A stretch of DNA of 64,000 bases. It comes from Dioscorea cayenensis subsp. rotundata (Eukaryota; Streptophyta; Magnoliopsida; Dioscoreales; Dioscoreaceae). The notes beneath the pieces were generated by a model. It had not been told where the DNA came from. It saw only the letters and a list, made by a program, of their open reading frames with translations, and did no database searches. Position 1 is the stretch's first letter. The number at the start of each line of letters is the position of its first letter. The position numbers and the translations under genes are program-made. This document shows, one piece after another, positions 11,900-24,737 of the stretch. The stretch is taken from the NCBI RefSeq assembly GCF_009730915.1, contig NC_052489.1:26963916-27027915 (forward strand), given 5' to 3'.

Positions 11900-14023
11900 C
11901 TATTTATCCAAAGCAATCCAACTGTAACCGGGGTTCTTCCTCAAGCCTCTAGTTCGTTGTGTGATCCTTAATTCTTCCTCATTATCTTTCATCCCAGCCA
12001 AAGAATACATATTGGAAAGAACTGCATATGCCGTAGCATTACCAGGGTCCAACTCAAATAACCGTTGAGCAGCAAGTTTTGCAATATTCAAATCAGAGTG
12101 CACCTTCCCAGCATTAAGTAAAGCTCCCCATATTGCCGCATTGGGATCAAATGGCATCGAATTGATTAAATCTAAGGCTTCTTTCAGCATCCCTGCACGA
12201 CCAAGGAGATCGACCATGCAGGTGTAGTGGTCAGGTCCTGGCTCAATGCAATAACAAGAGTCCATCAATTTAAAGTAATGATACCCTTCTTCCACCAATC
12301 CTGCACAAGAACAAGCAGATAAGATTCCGAGGAATGTAACATGATTTGGCTTACAGCCGTTTGCTTCGGCCTCTTTAAAAACTCTTAATGCTTCTTTTGC
12401 CAAACCATGTTGAGCAAATCCTGTTATCATTGAATTAACAGCAATAATGGTTAGCTCACTGATATTTGAAAAAATTCGAAAGGCATCAATTAGACTTCCA
12501 CATTTTGCATACATCGAAACCAATGAGCTTTGGATGGAACTGTCAAACTCTAATTCCATTTTCACAATGAATGCATGGACCTGCACACCCTGTTGCAAAA
12601 TAGCCAAACCAGACAATGCGCTCAACACACTACTCAAAACAAGAGGATTAGGCCTAAGACCTTCTTGGAGCATACACTGAAACAATTGGAAAGCACGAAC
12701 ATATTCCCCATTGGCTGCAAAGCATGAAATCATAGCTGTCCAAGCAACATCATCTTTCTCAGGCATTGCCTCAAACAAACGGACAGATTCCCTAATCCAA
12801 CCTCTTTTTGAGAAGCCCACAACCATGGAAGTCCAAGTAACAGCATCCTTCTCAGGCATTTCCTCAAAGAGAGCATTCGCCTCTTCAATATCATCATGCT
12901 GAACATATCCAGTGATAAGTGAATTCCAGGAGACAACATCTTTCTTTCGCATGTTATCAAATACTGTTCTGGCAGCCAGCATCCAACCAGCTCTAGAGTA
13001 CATCGCAATGATTGAATTACATAGGAAGATATCAGAACCAAAACCCATTCGTACAGTCAATCCATGAATTTGAATCCCTTCTGAGTTTCTACCAAATTCA
13101 GCACAAGCATCAAGAACAATAGCAAGTGTAGTGGAATTAATCATTATTCCCTCTCTTCTCATCCTTGAAAACATCATAAGTCCATCTACCCACATTCCAA
13201 CCTTAACATACCCATGAATCATCGCTGTCCAAGAAACTACATTCCTAACTGGCATCTCCTCAAACATCTCTCTTGCATCAAAAACCCTCCCATTCTTACA
13301 ATACCCATCTACCATCGAGCTCCAAGAGATCACATCCTTCATCACCATCGCATTAAAAACTCGAGCAGCCTCCTCAACCTCACCATTCCTCAAATATCCA
13401 TAAATCAAAGCATTAGAAGCAACCGGATCCCGCCACGACGGTGGCATCCTCTTGTACACGTCCTCAGCCTCTCTAAGCATCCTACTTTTAGCAAAACCCG
13501 TAATCATTGCACTATAAGAGATCACATTCTTCCTGGGCATCCTCATGAACAACTCAAAAGCCTCAGAAAGATTCAAATCATGAACATAAGCAGAAATCAT
13601 GGCATTCCATGATGCAGTGTTTCTCGTAGGCATTTCATCAAACACCTCCCTGGCTTTCACCACTTGGCCATTTCCCGCATAAGCAGTGAGCATGGCGGTC
13701 CAAGAGACAACATCCCTGAAGGGCATTTGATCAAACACCATACGAGCTTCATCAAGGTTTCCATTCCTTCCAAAATTAGTGATTTCAGAGTTGAGTAACA
13801 TGAGGTAGCGGCCAGTCTTGGTAAAACAAGAGACTGACGTCCTTGATTCGGGAATTGGGGATGGAGATTGGAGTGGCACGCCGGAGTAACCAAGGGATAA
13901 TCGGAGTAAAGCCGGAAAACTAAGATGCTTGCCGGAAACTCTGGGAGAGAGTTTCTCTATGAGCATGGTTGATGAAGAGTTTCTCAGGGTTTGGCGCCTT
14001 TCTTTTTGAGAGGGAATGAACAA
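11900..14023 (-). CDS. Pentatricopeptide repeat protein, PLS class, E subgroup (At1g53600-like)
   Basis: A single uninterrupted exon encodes 707 residues, typical of intronless plant PPR genes. I count about 17 helical repeats of 31-36 residues from residue 78 on (for example VVSWTAMLTAYAGNGQVVKA, VISWSSMVDGYCKNGRVFDA and VTWTSMVVGFSKRGWIRES), with the P, L and S variants alternating. The C-terminal E motif is AAIWGALLNAGKVHSDLNIA followed by LRKNPGYSWIALDK. There is no DYW deaminase domain. The N-terminal 70 residues are rich in S, R and L with few acids, as expected of an organelle targeting peptide. The order of repeats matches, from memory, Arabidopsis At1g53600, annotated as mitochondrial. 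Proteins of this class bind organellar RNA one base per repeat and recruit C-to-U editing. The RNA target is not predictable by eye. The frame is intact, unlike in the two genes to its left. Confidence 0.93.
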   Translation of the reverse strand: MFIPSQKERRQTLRNSSSTMLIEKLSPRVSGKHLSFPALLRLSLGYSGVPLQSPSPIPESRTSVSCFTKTGRYLMLLNSEITNFGRNGNLDEARMVFDQMPFRDVVSWTAMLTAYAGNGQVVKAREVFDEMPTRNTASWNAMISAYVHDLNLSEAFELFMRMPRKNVISYSAMITGFAKSRMLREAEDVYKRMPPSWRDPVASNALIYGYLRNGEVEEAARVFNAMVMKDVISWSSMVDGYCKNGRVFDAREMFEEMPVRNVVSWTAMIHGYVKVGMWVDGLMMFSRMRREGIMINSTTLAIVLDACAEFGRNSEGIQIHGLTVRMGFGSDIFLCNSIIAMYSRAGWMLAARTVFDNMRKKDVVSWNSLITGYVQHDDIEEANALFEEMPEKDAVTWTSMVVGFSKRGWIRESVRLFEAMPEKDDVAWTAMISCFAANGEYVRAFQLFQCMLQEGLRPNPLVLSSVLSALSGLAILQQGVQVHAFIVKMELEFDSSIQSSLVSMYAKCGSLIDAFRIFSNISELTIIAVNSMITGFAQHGLAKEALRVFKEAEANGCKPNHVTFLGILSACSCAGLVEEGYHYFKLMDSCYCIEPGPDHYTCMVDLLGRAGMLKEALDLINSMPFDPNAAIWGALLNAGKVHSDLNIAKLAAQRLFELDPGNATAYAVLSNMYSLAGMKDNEEELRITQRTRGLRKNPGYSWIALDK

Positions 14024-15332
14024 ATGACCGTTGCCTTTTAAGAGACCGTTGGAAACTTTAAAAATAATCTTTGATTTATTAAATATTTAAAATTCCCCTT
14101 CATTCTTTAATTTATTTTTGATAAATTATAATTTTATTAATCCAAGTAATTTAAAAAGTTTTTCTATTAGATTCTTTGCCGGCTGGGTACAGGTTGCTAG
14201 CGCATTAACAACAGAGTCTTTGATAAAGATATTTAATAAATAAAAAAAAATCAATGGAATAATAAAGATGGTTGGTAAAAAATTATATTAGTGCCCCCAC
14301 CATCATCAAAGGATACTATTTGATCATTCATATCCAACATCTCTCATTATTTAAGATGAGAAAACAAATGAAACAAAAAACAAAATTATTTGGTGAATAA
14401 ATCCAGAATTCAAACTATTATGTTTTTCCTTTAAATTTTATATTGAATAGCATTGCTCAAGTGTATATATATATATATATATATTGATAGAGAGAACAAG
14501 TTGGCAAGTAGCGCAAATGAGACGAGGATGTTGGATCATGTCCAAAACAAAGGCACATTGTCTGCCATGTAAAATCGAGTTCAAGCTCAATTCAGATCAC
14601 GACTTGGACTAGTTCGCATTATCTAAAACTCAAATTAATCCATCCACAAATTGGTCCCATCAAGCCAGCTAAGATCATCCAACTCGTGTCGCCCACTGCG
14701 CCAACACAACCCATGTGTCTTCCTCATGGCTCAACTAACAACTCCACCTACCTCATCACAGGCCCTACGATCACCATCCGACGGCTGGGATCACGCTCCT
14801 AACATCAAGCCAAAAGCAAAAAGGCACCGAGTTCTGTTGCTTTAGCACACCTGGCAATGTCTCATTCATCAATAGTAACTCACGTCGCTGTCCAGGACAA
14901 CGTAGCTGATCCCGGCCAACTGGACGTGGAACGTGGCAATCATACAGCTCTTGAGGTCCAGCATGGCCTCTTCCCCCCAATTATCAATGTACACGCGGCA
15001 CCATCGAAATAGCACCAGTATATTGACCTACGGTCAAACAACGGCGTAGTTATTTCCACGTGGCAATTCGGTCCCACAAATTTAACAAATGAAATCCATC
15101 CACGTGTCTCAGACAAGCCAATACGCAGCCTGTCGGCTGCCGACGCTGAGCTGTCATCCAAAAGCCTTTGAGTTGGCAACGTGTCGAGATCTGACTGGTC
15201 AACCCAATTTCCAGCCCTCTAGTGATCATTCGCACGCGATCCCATCATATATAAGCCCCCATTCCCGATCTCCTTCTCCAGAGAGAAAGAGACAGAGAGA
15301 GAGAGAGAGCGAGAGCGAGAGCGAGAGAAACG
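14024..15332 (+). promoter_or_regulatory. Intergenic plus BAG1-like promoter with a cluster of ACGT elements
   Basis: The first 500 bases are AT-rich with a TA run at about 14463-14485. From about 14880 the sequence is GC-richer and holds six ACGT cores within about 300 bp: around 14882, 14925, 14931, 15058, 15102 and 15180. Two of these are perfect CACGTG G-boxes (15057-15062 and 15101-15106). A TATATAA box lies at 15248-15254, about 80 bp before the ATG. The leader is a GA-rich run (about 15289-15328). ACGT clusters are typical ABRE/bZIP-responsive promoter architecture; that they drive stress or ABA induction of this gene is inferred. Confidence 0.6.
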
Positions 15333-17530
15333 ATGATGATGAGCAGCGGATCCGACTCCGGCTCCGGCTCCGGCTGCGGCGAGGGAGGAGACATAGGGTG
15401 GGAGAAAAGGCCGGGAGGGATGCTGGTCCAGACGGGGCGCTCGGATTACGTTTCGCCGTTGCCGCGGCTCATTCGCGTCCGGGTTTCCTACGGCGCCGCC
15501 CGTTACGACGTCTCCGTCGCCTCACAGGCCACCTTCGGTATGCTCCGATCTAGGGTTTCGTGTGTCCAATGTCTCTTCTCCAATTGGTTTCCATTTTTAC
15601 CCTCTTCCGCACATTTCCCGCTTCGAATATATCTTATTTTTCGTACAAAATAAAGAAAAATCCAGAAATTTAATTTGTAAAGCTAGATTTTGAGTCTCGA
15701 TATGGTTGTTCATCTCATCGAACGGATGGGATTGATCGGCGGCGCTGAAACCGTGAGCTGAGTTCGCGGTTTGGCGTGTACTTCTGGCGTGGTGGTGTAT
15801 TTTTGCGCTTTTGATTGGTTGAAGCCCGTAAAGCTGGATTTTTGACTTTTGGTATGGACCCGGGGGTTATGGTTCTCAGTATGTTGACCATTCAAGGGTG
15901 ATTTAGTAATTAGAGAGGTAGTGTCGGTGGTTCTGGTAACCATCGGTGAGTTTACCGTGTCTTGGATGTCAATTGCTCATCCAGTGTTTGTTGAAATGCC
16001 TCGCAGGGGAGCTGAAGAAGCTCTTGACGGCGGAGACTGGGTTGCAGACGGCGGAGCAGAGGCTGCTCTACAAAGGGAAGGAGAGAGGGAATAGTGAGTT
16101 CTTGGATATGTGTGGATTGAAGGACCGGTCGAAGCTGGTGCTGATGGAGGACCCAGCTAGTTTGGAGAAGAGATACATTGAGATGAGGAGGAATGCCAAG
16201 ATGGAGAGCACCCGCCGTGCTATCTCTGCTGTGTCATTGGAAGTTGACAAACTCTCTGACCAGGTATAATCTCTTAGTGCATGTTGTTGTTTGAACTATT
16301 ACTCAAAAAGGTTTCACCTTTGATGTGGTAATGTTTGTGTTTTCATTGCATACTGCATTGTGCATTGTTTGAATGTTAAATCAAATCATTTTTTTATTTT
16401 TTTACTCTCTAGTTTACATTATTCACTGCATTACATTGTTTGAAGTTAAATCAAACTGGTTTCACTTTTACTGTAAATGAGGAATCTGAGTGGTGGTTCT
16501 GCATTCTTGTGTATGATTTACTGTGAATGCACTACTGTGCATTCTTCTGCTGTATGGTAAATCAAACTGATTTAACCTTTTGATGCTATGATTGTTTTTA
16601 CAGAGGTTAATTGTTAGATTGGGATAAACTCCACACTTCAGTGAATTAATATGGCTTTGTTGATGTTTCGTAGGTTACTACTATTGAGAAAAGTATTTCA
16701 AGCGGGAACAAAGTGCCAGAAGTTCAGATCACAACCTTGATAGAGTTGCTGATGAGACAAGCAGTGAAATTAGATAACATGACCACAGAGGGAGACACTG
16801 CTTCTCAGAAAAATATACAGGTATATATGATTTCCGTTTAATTATCCATATTCAGCTTAGATTCCGTATGTTTTGTCGTATGTTAAATTGAGATGAAAGT
16901 TATCAGCATTATTTCGCCTGGAACGATTCATAAATAGTCTGACGAGCATTTTATAATGCATCATGTGATTCTATACTTGTTTGTCGGTGGGCCTTCTTAA
17001 GATTTTCTGTTGCTGGTGTGGACCTTCTTATTTACTGGGTACAATGAATGGGAGGGACACAGCCTCACAAGTTGCCTGACATCTCTGTCAACATGCTAAT
17101 AGAATTACTTATTTTTGTCTGGATGACTTAACATTAGTTTCTCTGTAATCCAACAGACAAAGACACATATTCTGCTTCGTTTGGCATCAGAGAACCAAAT
17201 AGAAATATTCTTTCTACCAACTGAAGCCTAGGTAGTAACAGGTTTAGTTTGTTTACTTTATAAAGTGGAATGTTTGATTCACTGCTCTACAGAAAATTGA
17301 TGGTATTTTATTACTTTACGTATCTATATTGCATGTTTAGATTGAATCATGAGTTCAGATGTCAATTGTTTTTTTGTTTTTTGGTTTTCCAGGCTAAGAG
17401 GGTGCAGAAGTGTGTTGAAACTCTAGATGTGCTCAAAATCACAAACTCAAGAGTAAAGCCAGTGGTTGTCACAACAAAGTGGGAAACTTTTGAACCCCAA
17501 CCCACAACACAATGGGAATTTTTTGAATGA
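15333..17530 (+). CDS. BAG family molecular chaperone regulator, BAG1-4 type
   Basis: Four exons: 15333-15537, 16007-16263, 16674-16820 and 17393-17530, totalling 747 nt and 248 residues, all in phase. After a Gly/Ser-rich start comes a ubiquitin-like domain at about residues 40-115 (IRVRVSYGAARYDVSVASQA through LYKGKERGNSEFLDMCGLKD). The BAG domain follows at about 130-215 (ARRNAKMESTRRAIS region, VTTIEKSISSG, LIELLMRQAVKLDN and AKRVQKCVETLDVLK), the three-helix bundle that binds the Hsp70 nucleotide-binding domain. The tail WETFEP...WEFFE is typical of plant BAG1-4. These proteins act in the cytosol as Hsp70 nucleotide-exchange factors that link chaperones to the proteasome, and are tied to stress and development (family knowledge). 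The ACGT-rich promoter upstream fits stress regulation. Confidence 0.92.
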
Positions 17531-18337
17531 ATCTTCTCTTCTTTTTATTTTTTTATATATATTTTTGTGCCATCCTTTGCCTCCTCCTTCCATTCATTCA
17601 GATGTATTTTTCAGCTGGTAGGTGATGAACAAGCGAAGTGTATTCAATCAGTGAATAGATCAGTACTACCACTAGTTGCCCTCTATTTTTATTTTTTTTC
17701 TTATCCTAAGTTTAGTGAAATAAAGAAAGATAGAAAACGTTTCTCAAGATACCAAAGCAGCCTCATCATCTGGGCAGTCTCCGGTAGAGATACAAACAAT
17801 GGGGGACCATTGATAAGAATAAGATCCTATTGAACAAACAAACTAAATTAAATGGAATAAAATGCAAATATTGACATCAATATCTCAATCATGCGACACT
17901 ATTTGGACAAATTTGGAGCTTCAGAACTTCGTCTTAGGCAACTGAAATTCCATTTTTTTAAACCAAAAATGGGATTTGATTCAGTAACCAAACATTTTGA
18001 GTGGAGTTCTAAATACTAGTCTCTAATAAATCCCTTCATCTTTAACAAACCATGCCACCGACTATTGAACCTCCCCACCAATCAGCGTTCACCAACCTTC
18101 TCCATCTTTAAAGATGTTAATTAATAATTTTATGTGGTCGAGAAACAAAGACACATAATAACTCAACAAATATACAGTACATTGACAGAGAAAATGGCTA
18201 TGCAGCTATGCTTTTACACCCCCTCACAGTTAGACTTTTTCCACAGAACTGGCCTCCCAATGACACAAAAATGATACCACATTGATGGACCATGAAAATT
18301 GAAATCTTACAAATGGAAGAGAGAGGAACATACAGTG
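17531..18337. other. Convergent intergenic region between the BAG gene and the galactosyltransferase gene
   Basis: The 3' UTR of the BAG gene and the facing 3' UTR of the minus-strand galactosyltransferase lie here. Poly-T and TA stretches are present at about 17545-17565. No coding sequence or element was recognised. Confidence 0.45.
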
Positions 18338-21300
18338 TCATCTATAATTGCAGCAGTGGGCCCTTCCCCTTTTCAGCTTATTCCACAAACACATCATTTG
18401 TCTGGGAGACTGGTAGTGTGCAGTGTAGTAGTTCTCCATACACCCATACTGACAAAATTTCCAATTGTGGGAGTACTGAACAGGTGTTGAAGAATTGAAT
18501 TGTTCAACCCACATACCCATACTCACATCTTCCATCTTGAATATCTGCAGGAATGTTCAGAAACATGCATCAGATCTTATTCTAGACATTGGACATAATG
18601 AGACTAGCTGTTTGTTTGGTCTCGGAGTCAGCAACCTTACCCGAAGGTTTTGATTGGAGCGTTGAGATACAATAAATTTGGCTATGTTGCATGATATTAT
18701 GTAGCTCGGTCCATTGGCATAAGGAGGGTATACTTCTTCCGGCCATTCCTGCATCCATCATAGACAGTAAAGTTTGATTGACAGTCAGAATAAAAAGTAG
18801 CTACTTGTAAATGTGTGCAAAACAAAGCAAGTCTAAGCAGGGCAGATATGATCATAATGAGAGGATGGAGCATTACTAAATAAAATAGGTGATGTCAAGT
18901 TTCGATTCAAAATTCGAGTGAAGTAGAATCATGCAGCAATTATATTGTGAATACCCATGATCAAAGTATAAAGTGGAGAAAACTGTAGTGGTAACATGAG
19001 ATACAATAAATCAAGGATGAGCTATAAAGTAAACTCAAAACAGAGAAAGAAATAGAACACACTTCATTGCCGCTACTGGAAAAATAGAACTGAAATCTCT
19101 AATAGTTTACCTCAAATGTAACTGCCCATTTTCCCGATCTGAGAGGCCTGTGCAAGAGGTTAAGGTTACCCATATAAAGAGCTTCTCCAGGAGTGACACC
19201 CTTGATTTTGTTCAATACCACATTCAACCTAATAAACGCATCATCATCACATTTCATAATATATGAGGCAGTCAGATTGCGAACCTGCAGAGAAATCAGA
19301 ACAGAAAAGACATCAAAGGTGGAAAAAAATACAGATCATAAGAAAATGATTGATCTAGAAAGAACATAATATGACTCACCCCATATTCGCAAATAGCAAT
19401 TGTCTTCAAAACTACCAGATCGTAACGATCCATAAACGGCAAAATCACAATGTCTCCAAAATACTCTGCCTCTTTCTTTAAAACTGCATTGACCTCCTTC
19501 CTCGGATTCTGGAGATAAAACCTTTTAGAACAAATAGATGGACAGAAACTCTCATATGAATAACCAGTACTTCCTTCTACTAAAAAGAATTTGGCCACAC
19601 AATTTTGCCATGTTTAAACTCTAAAGAGCATTAAACTATTAGAAAATGGCGTTCAAAGTCTACAACTCATCATCGCAAGGGAGGTTTTACTACTACAAAG
19701 CTAAGCGCCAACCTCAATGAACTTCTGATATTAGTCTAATTGGATGGATGAAGTGATAAACACACAGGGTTGGCACATAAATCTTTGATAGCAGAACTAG
19801 GACACAAGACCAAGTGCTAGATAGATTCCTTAATAAGCAACAGAATATAATTACTTCAGTGCAACACTTACCAGTGCAACAAAGAAACGTGCCACAACAT
19901 TTGATGACTTGATATCAGCATACTGCATCCATGTTTTTCTAACAGCCATGCGTTCGGCAAAATGATTCGAAGCAGATAAAATCCCAATAAATAGCAGAAT
20001 TGGAGATTTAGGCAGAGGAGGAGACTTCCATTTCTCCTTCATTTCCAAGACATCTTGAAGTGAGAAACTGGGATGTGACGTGGGAAGGGAAGTGGCATAT
20101 GCTGAATGCACATCAACATTTCCCTTGATAACCAAACCAGTTACATCTTCAATTGAAAATCCCTGAAAACAACCAGTCTCAGCATTATATGCACTCCTAG
20201 CATCACATGTAGAAAAGATCATTGTGTTGCAACTTGATTTGACATTTAAACAAATAGAAATAGGAAAGTAGCTATCAATATTCTCTGTATAATTCCTATC
20301 ATATGAAAATTAAATATAAGGATAAAAAACAGTCATTGGCAATGTTAGATACAAAAACATATTCAGGTAGAATAACACACCGGTCTGTATGCAAATGAAG
20401 TGACATGTCGACCACCAACAAACACATGATACCCTTCTACACCAGCTTGAAGTGTTAAGACAAACAATCTTCCCTCAACAAAAGGAAAGGGCCAGGTCAT
20501 CGCAGGCTTCTTTGCACGACCAATGAACCTCCTCAACCATGAAGTCGTTTTGGATTCTTTCGAGTCTACAATGTCACTGCGTGCCCATTTCTCGCATTTG
20601 CTAAAACCATCGACTGTCCAAAAGAAGAATTCGAAAGTGCAGATTTTAGCCAAATTATGCTAGCCTGAAGATGGAAAACATAAAATAGAGTCATAACAAT
20701 TCAATACTTACTAGGCAGTAGGCACAAACAATTAACTGCAGAAACATACATGACCTTTCTGTGTTTAGATGATTGGAAATCCAGATAACATTTGCAGCAG
20801 AGAGCATGTCATAGTGAAAGATCTATTACTAGCAGGGTCTTGGTGGAGAAAAGGGTTACCTTATTCAGCTAATTTCAAGTGCACGTGTCAAAACTCTACT
20901 CGGTCTTCTGACATTTCAAATTATTCCTAGAAATGTAAATTACCATTACCTCAACCATGTCTCATTAGTAGTCCCTTATTCCCCTGCTATCAGATCAAAT
21001 TCTAATCTATTCATTAGACTAGGCTACCCACAACAGATTAGATCCTCCAATAGACTATGCGTACTTATAGCATCCAACAACTGAAAATAAATGAATTTGT
21101 CCTGCACAACACTGGCATTGTACAAAATCATTAATTCGGGGGTTGCGTGCAATTGAATGAAGTGGCAAGCTCTCACACACAGGTTCCTAGAATTTGACAA
21201 TATTATTGAGAATAGTAATTCAATGATTAGAATTTCCAAATTCAATTCACCATACACAGTTCATCTCGAATGCTCTCACTTCGAGTTCTTGGGGCACGTG

Positions 21301-22261
21301 TAGCGGACAATTAAATGGCCATGTTTTTCACTAAATCAAAGGAATTAGCAATCAAAATACTCAGTAATGGAAGAAAAACTTCGGCTTTGACAACATGATA
21401 CGCCTAGTATGGAGCACACACTCAAGAGCAAAGCAAAGTAAAATAACGCATAGAACAAATACCTGAATCGTCGTCTTTCTTGTGAGGCAACCCGTCACAC
21501 CTCATCGCCGATCCCCACTGCATCCGATAACAAGTATTATGTTCGATGACAGGCACATGGCTCCAATCCCCCCTCAACCTTGGATTCAAATGCAAGATCT
21601 TGGGCGGTTCCTCACCATCCACGGCCTTCAGCCCCTGCAACTCCAAAACAAACTGCGACACCATTACCCTCCCATCCCCATTCTTCACCACTGCAAGCTC
21701 CGGCACGTACTCCTCATGGGCCTCGTGCGGCGTCCCAACCACCGTGATCGCTGACCCAGCCGCAAGCCCACAAGGCAAGAACATTAGCCACTCCCCATCA
21801 GCCATCTCCTCATCGCCCATGGAGACCGACGACGGGCACGACATCGGGTTCCCCTCAAGCACAACCGTCTGATTGACATCCTCATAGTTAGAAATCTCCT
21901 CCCAAGCCTTAAGACCAAGGTCCCACGCCTCATTGGCAACCTTCTCGAGCTCGGAGAGATTCGCCTTGCGCGAAGGAAAGGGATTAAAGATCTGGAACTC
22001 AGAGTCAGGGTTCAAATCAGAGTTGGATGAGTTTTCGAGGTTGATTCGTGAGGAGGAGATGCGGAGCGGGTCGGCGACAGGCTCAAGAGGGAGAGCCGGG
22101 AAGGCGGCGTCGGAGGCGGAGATCAGAGACGCCACCTCCAGGAACCGTGGGAGCTTGAAGGTGAGGAAAAGGAGGTATAGAGCGGCAATGGCGAGAACGG
22201 TGTGGGAGGGGCGTCGCCACCACCGAACGGTGAGGCTCTCGGCGCTGTGAGCCCGCTTCAT
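18338..22261 (-). CDS. Hydroxyproline O-galactosyltransferase, GALT2-6 type (galectin domain plus GT31)
   Basis: Seven minus-strand exons: 22261-21463, 20613-20381, 20162-19872, 19508-19380, 19284-19111, 18748-18641 and 18544-18338. They sum to 1941 nt and 646 residues without phase problems. The start [20 protein letters not shown] precedes a single signal-anchor helix ([14 protein letters not shown], about residues 21-34), so it is a type II Golgi protein. The middle carries the galectin-like domain (about residues 170-345, including FVLELQG and [20 protein letters not shown]). The GT31 catalytic domain begins near [20 protein letters not shown] and holds the metal-binding DDD in [14 protein letters not shown], followed by [13 protein letters not shown] and EDVSMGMWV. 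These enzymes add the first galactose to hydroxyproline of arabinogalactan proteins (family knowledge). Which GALT number this is cannot be settled by eye. Confidence 0.9.
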
Positions 22262-22919
22262 CGCCGAGAAGTGATGGAAACCCTAGATTCACATCGAAAA
22301 CCTAGAAATGCTGAGAAGGAACGCAATGTAGAACAACGAGATCGAGATCGAGATCGAGATCGAGAGAGAAAGAGAGACAGAGAGGGAAAACGGTAAACAG
22401 AAGGAAAATGAATTACTTTAATTTGTGTAATTTTTCCACAAAAGTCCAACAATTTTATCTAATTAAAATAAATAATCTTGTCCTTTTATGCACATTCACC
22501 CCTGTCTTTGGGGAAATAATAATTATTATTATTATTATTATTGAAATTTTAATTGAATTTATGATGAGCATTTTAATGAATAAATATATTTTCATTTTAT
22601 AAATATAATAATAACAATAACAATCTAGCAGTTCAATTATTTTAGGATGTAATAAATGAAGATCACTTTCATGTTGCTTTATTTAACACCAAGAGACATG
22701 ATACACTGAAAGTAGAATTTAAAAAAAAAAATAAAAAATTGACAACTAATGGTTAAATTTTTAATCTGAATGTATTAAATATGAATTTTTGCAAATACTT
22801 TAAATATAAATTTTGACTAAATATTTATATTTAGTAAAATTTTTATTTATTTTCTTCCCTCTATTCAAAGAAATAAATGAAAAGCAAAGTGCACAAGAAC
22901 TCATCTTGAAGTGAATAGT

Positions 22920-23197
22920 ACTCTTTCCGTTCTTTTTAATCTGTTATAAACCCATGTTTTTTTTTATCTGTTATTTTTAAACATCAAAAAGTATTTATTA
23001 TTTTTTTTTCAAAACTACCCTAACATTCAATTTCAATTCTCTTCTTGAAATTTAATATGCGAGATAAATGTGAAGATATAAATTAAAGGTAATTTTAGAA
23101 AAAATAACTAATTTTTTGTTAAATTATGTGAAACAACCAACTTTCTTGGTATGTGAGATTCGGTTATTCACGACAGATAAAAAAAACGGATGGAGTA
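22920..23197. mobile_element. Stowaway-like MITE, about 280 bp
   Basis: The left end ACTCTTTCCGTTCTTTTTAA and the right end, which reads ACTCCATCCGTTTTTTTTAT on the other strand, form imperfect terminal inverted repeats. TA dinucleotides flank both ends, as in Stowaway-type (Tc1/mariner-derived) MITEs. The interior is AT-rich and non-coding. The element at 58281-58556 shares its interior in the opposite orientation. Confidence 0.65.
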
Positions 23198-23332
23198 ATA
23201 AACAGATGCATGATTTAAACTAACATGAGGAATCTAGTCATGTTCAATTAAGGGAACTAAAGATTTTTTTATAATACCTCCATGATCATCCAAGTTCTAA
23301 ATAATTTAAATATATAATAATAAGGGAGTTTG

Positions 23333-23334
<2 letters not shown>

Positions 23335-23370
<36 letters not shown>
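23335..23370. repeat. AG dinucleotide microsatellite
   Basis: Eighteen uninterrupted AG units in intergenic DNA. Likely length-polymorphic. Confidence 0.95.
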
Positions 23371-23372
<2 letters not shown>

Positions 23373-24707
23373 TGTTAGAGGTATCATAAATATGAGCAAT
23401 ATTATAAGACTTAATACAAGTTGAGTAGTTGTTTGTTAGCATGTGCTAAAGCACAAACTTTATGTTGTGCACGTCCATAATATGAATTTAGTCTATAAAA
23501 AAAATGAAAAATTAGCATGTTGTGTGGCTTTAATCATCTTCATTAACAATATTTGAGTATTGAGTGTGAGTATTTATTTGTTTAACCATTTTGATTAATT
23601 TCAAATTCTTATTCAATATTTAATTTTAATCTTATTTTTTACTATTATTAATCCAAAATAAATACAAGCAATCAGATGGGCTTTGGCCTTTGGGCTGAGG
23701 CCACTATAACTACAAAAATTTTAATCTATGCTAATTAAGCTCAAACCAAAAATCAAAATTAAATAAACGAGTGCTTGAGTTGCATTCAAAAAACATATTA
23801 TGTTTATATTAATTGATAAAAACAAATATAATATTATTGTGATGTTTTCGTCAATAAAAATCCAAAAAACTATGAACTTGAAATTAGTGACATATCAATG
23901 GACTAAGAAATACTTGAGAAAATGTCAAAAAGATCAAGAGCAGTCAAACTTTAGTATACGCTCAACTTTTATTGCATGCGTGATCTACTTGATTCATAAC
24001 CATGATTACAACCTTCTTATCATCCAAAAAAGATGGTCCTTGATTCATTTTCATCACTAAATGGGGTCTACTTTGTATCAATTTATTCAATCCTCAATCC
24101 ATTCTACACAATTTAAAAATTACCTTTAAAATAATGTTGATTATATTTATCACATCTCAAAGTTGTTTGTTTGTTTTTTTCTTTTCTTTTCTTTCCATAC
24201 AAAATAGTTAATAGCAGTCTGATCAAAATAATTGAAGAAGAGAAGTAAGCAATCAAAGTTGATTTGAGGTTGTTAAAAAAATAAAAAAATAAAAAAATAT
24301 TGACCAATTTTATTGGTAATCTTATAAATTAATGCTAACTAATAAAAGTGTTAATTTTACTATCATCATTTTTGTGGTATTTAAAATACATGCAATTAAA
24401 ATAACCCCCAATGATCATGGTGCTTAAAAAAACAAAACTAGCCTTTTCTTTCTTTTACTTTATGTATTGAGAAAGAAACCCTGTAAATGAAATCAAAATC
24501 ATATTGATTTAAGTCTTTATTTTTGTGGCAATCTTGTGATAAGCCAAGGCTTCAAATCATGCCATCCTTCTTATCAAGAAATAATTATTTTAAAAGCTTT
24601 TTTTCTAATGGAAGGTGTGATTTATTTTTTTTTTCATATAATCTAAATGTATCTTTTAATTTTTCACAAGGTTGATACTGGTCCACGTTTATCAAAATCG
24701 TCTTGAA

Positions 24708-24737
24708 ATTATTATTATTATTATTATTATTATTATT
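24708..24737. repeat. ATT trinucleotide microsatellite
   Basis: About ten ATT units in AT-rich intergenic DNA. Confidence 0.9.

Noticed and set aside
13214-13612. 132-residue plus-strand frame
   Set aside because: Antisense shadow of the PPR gene.
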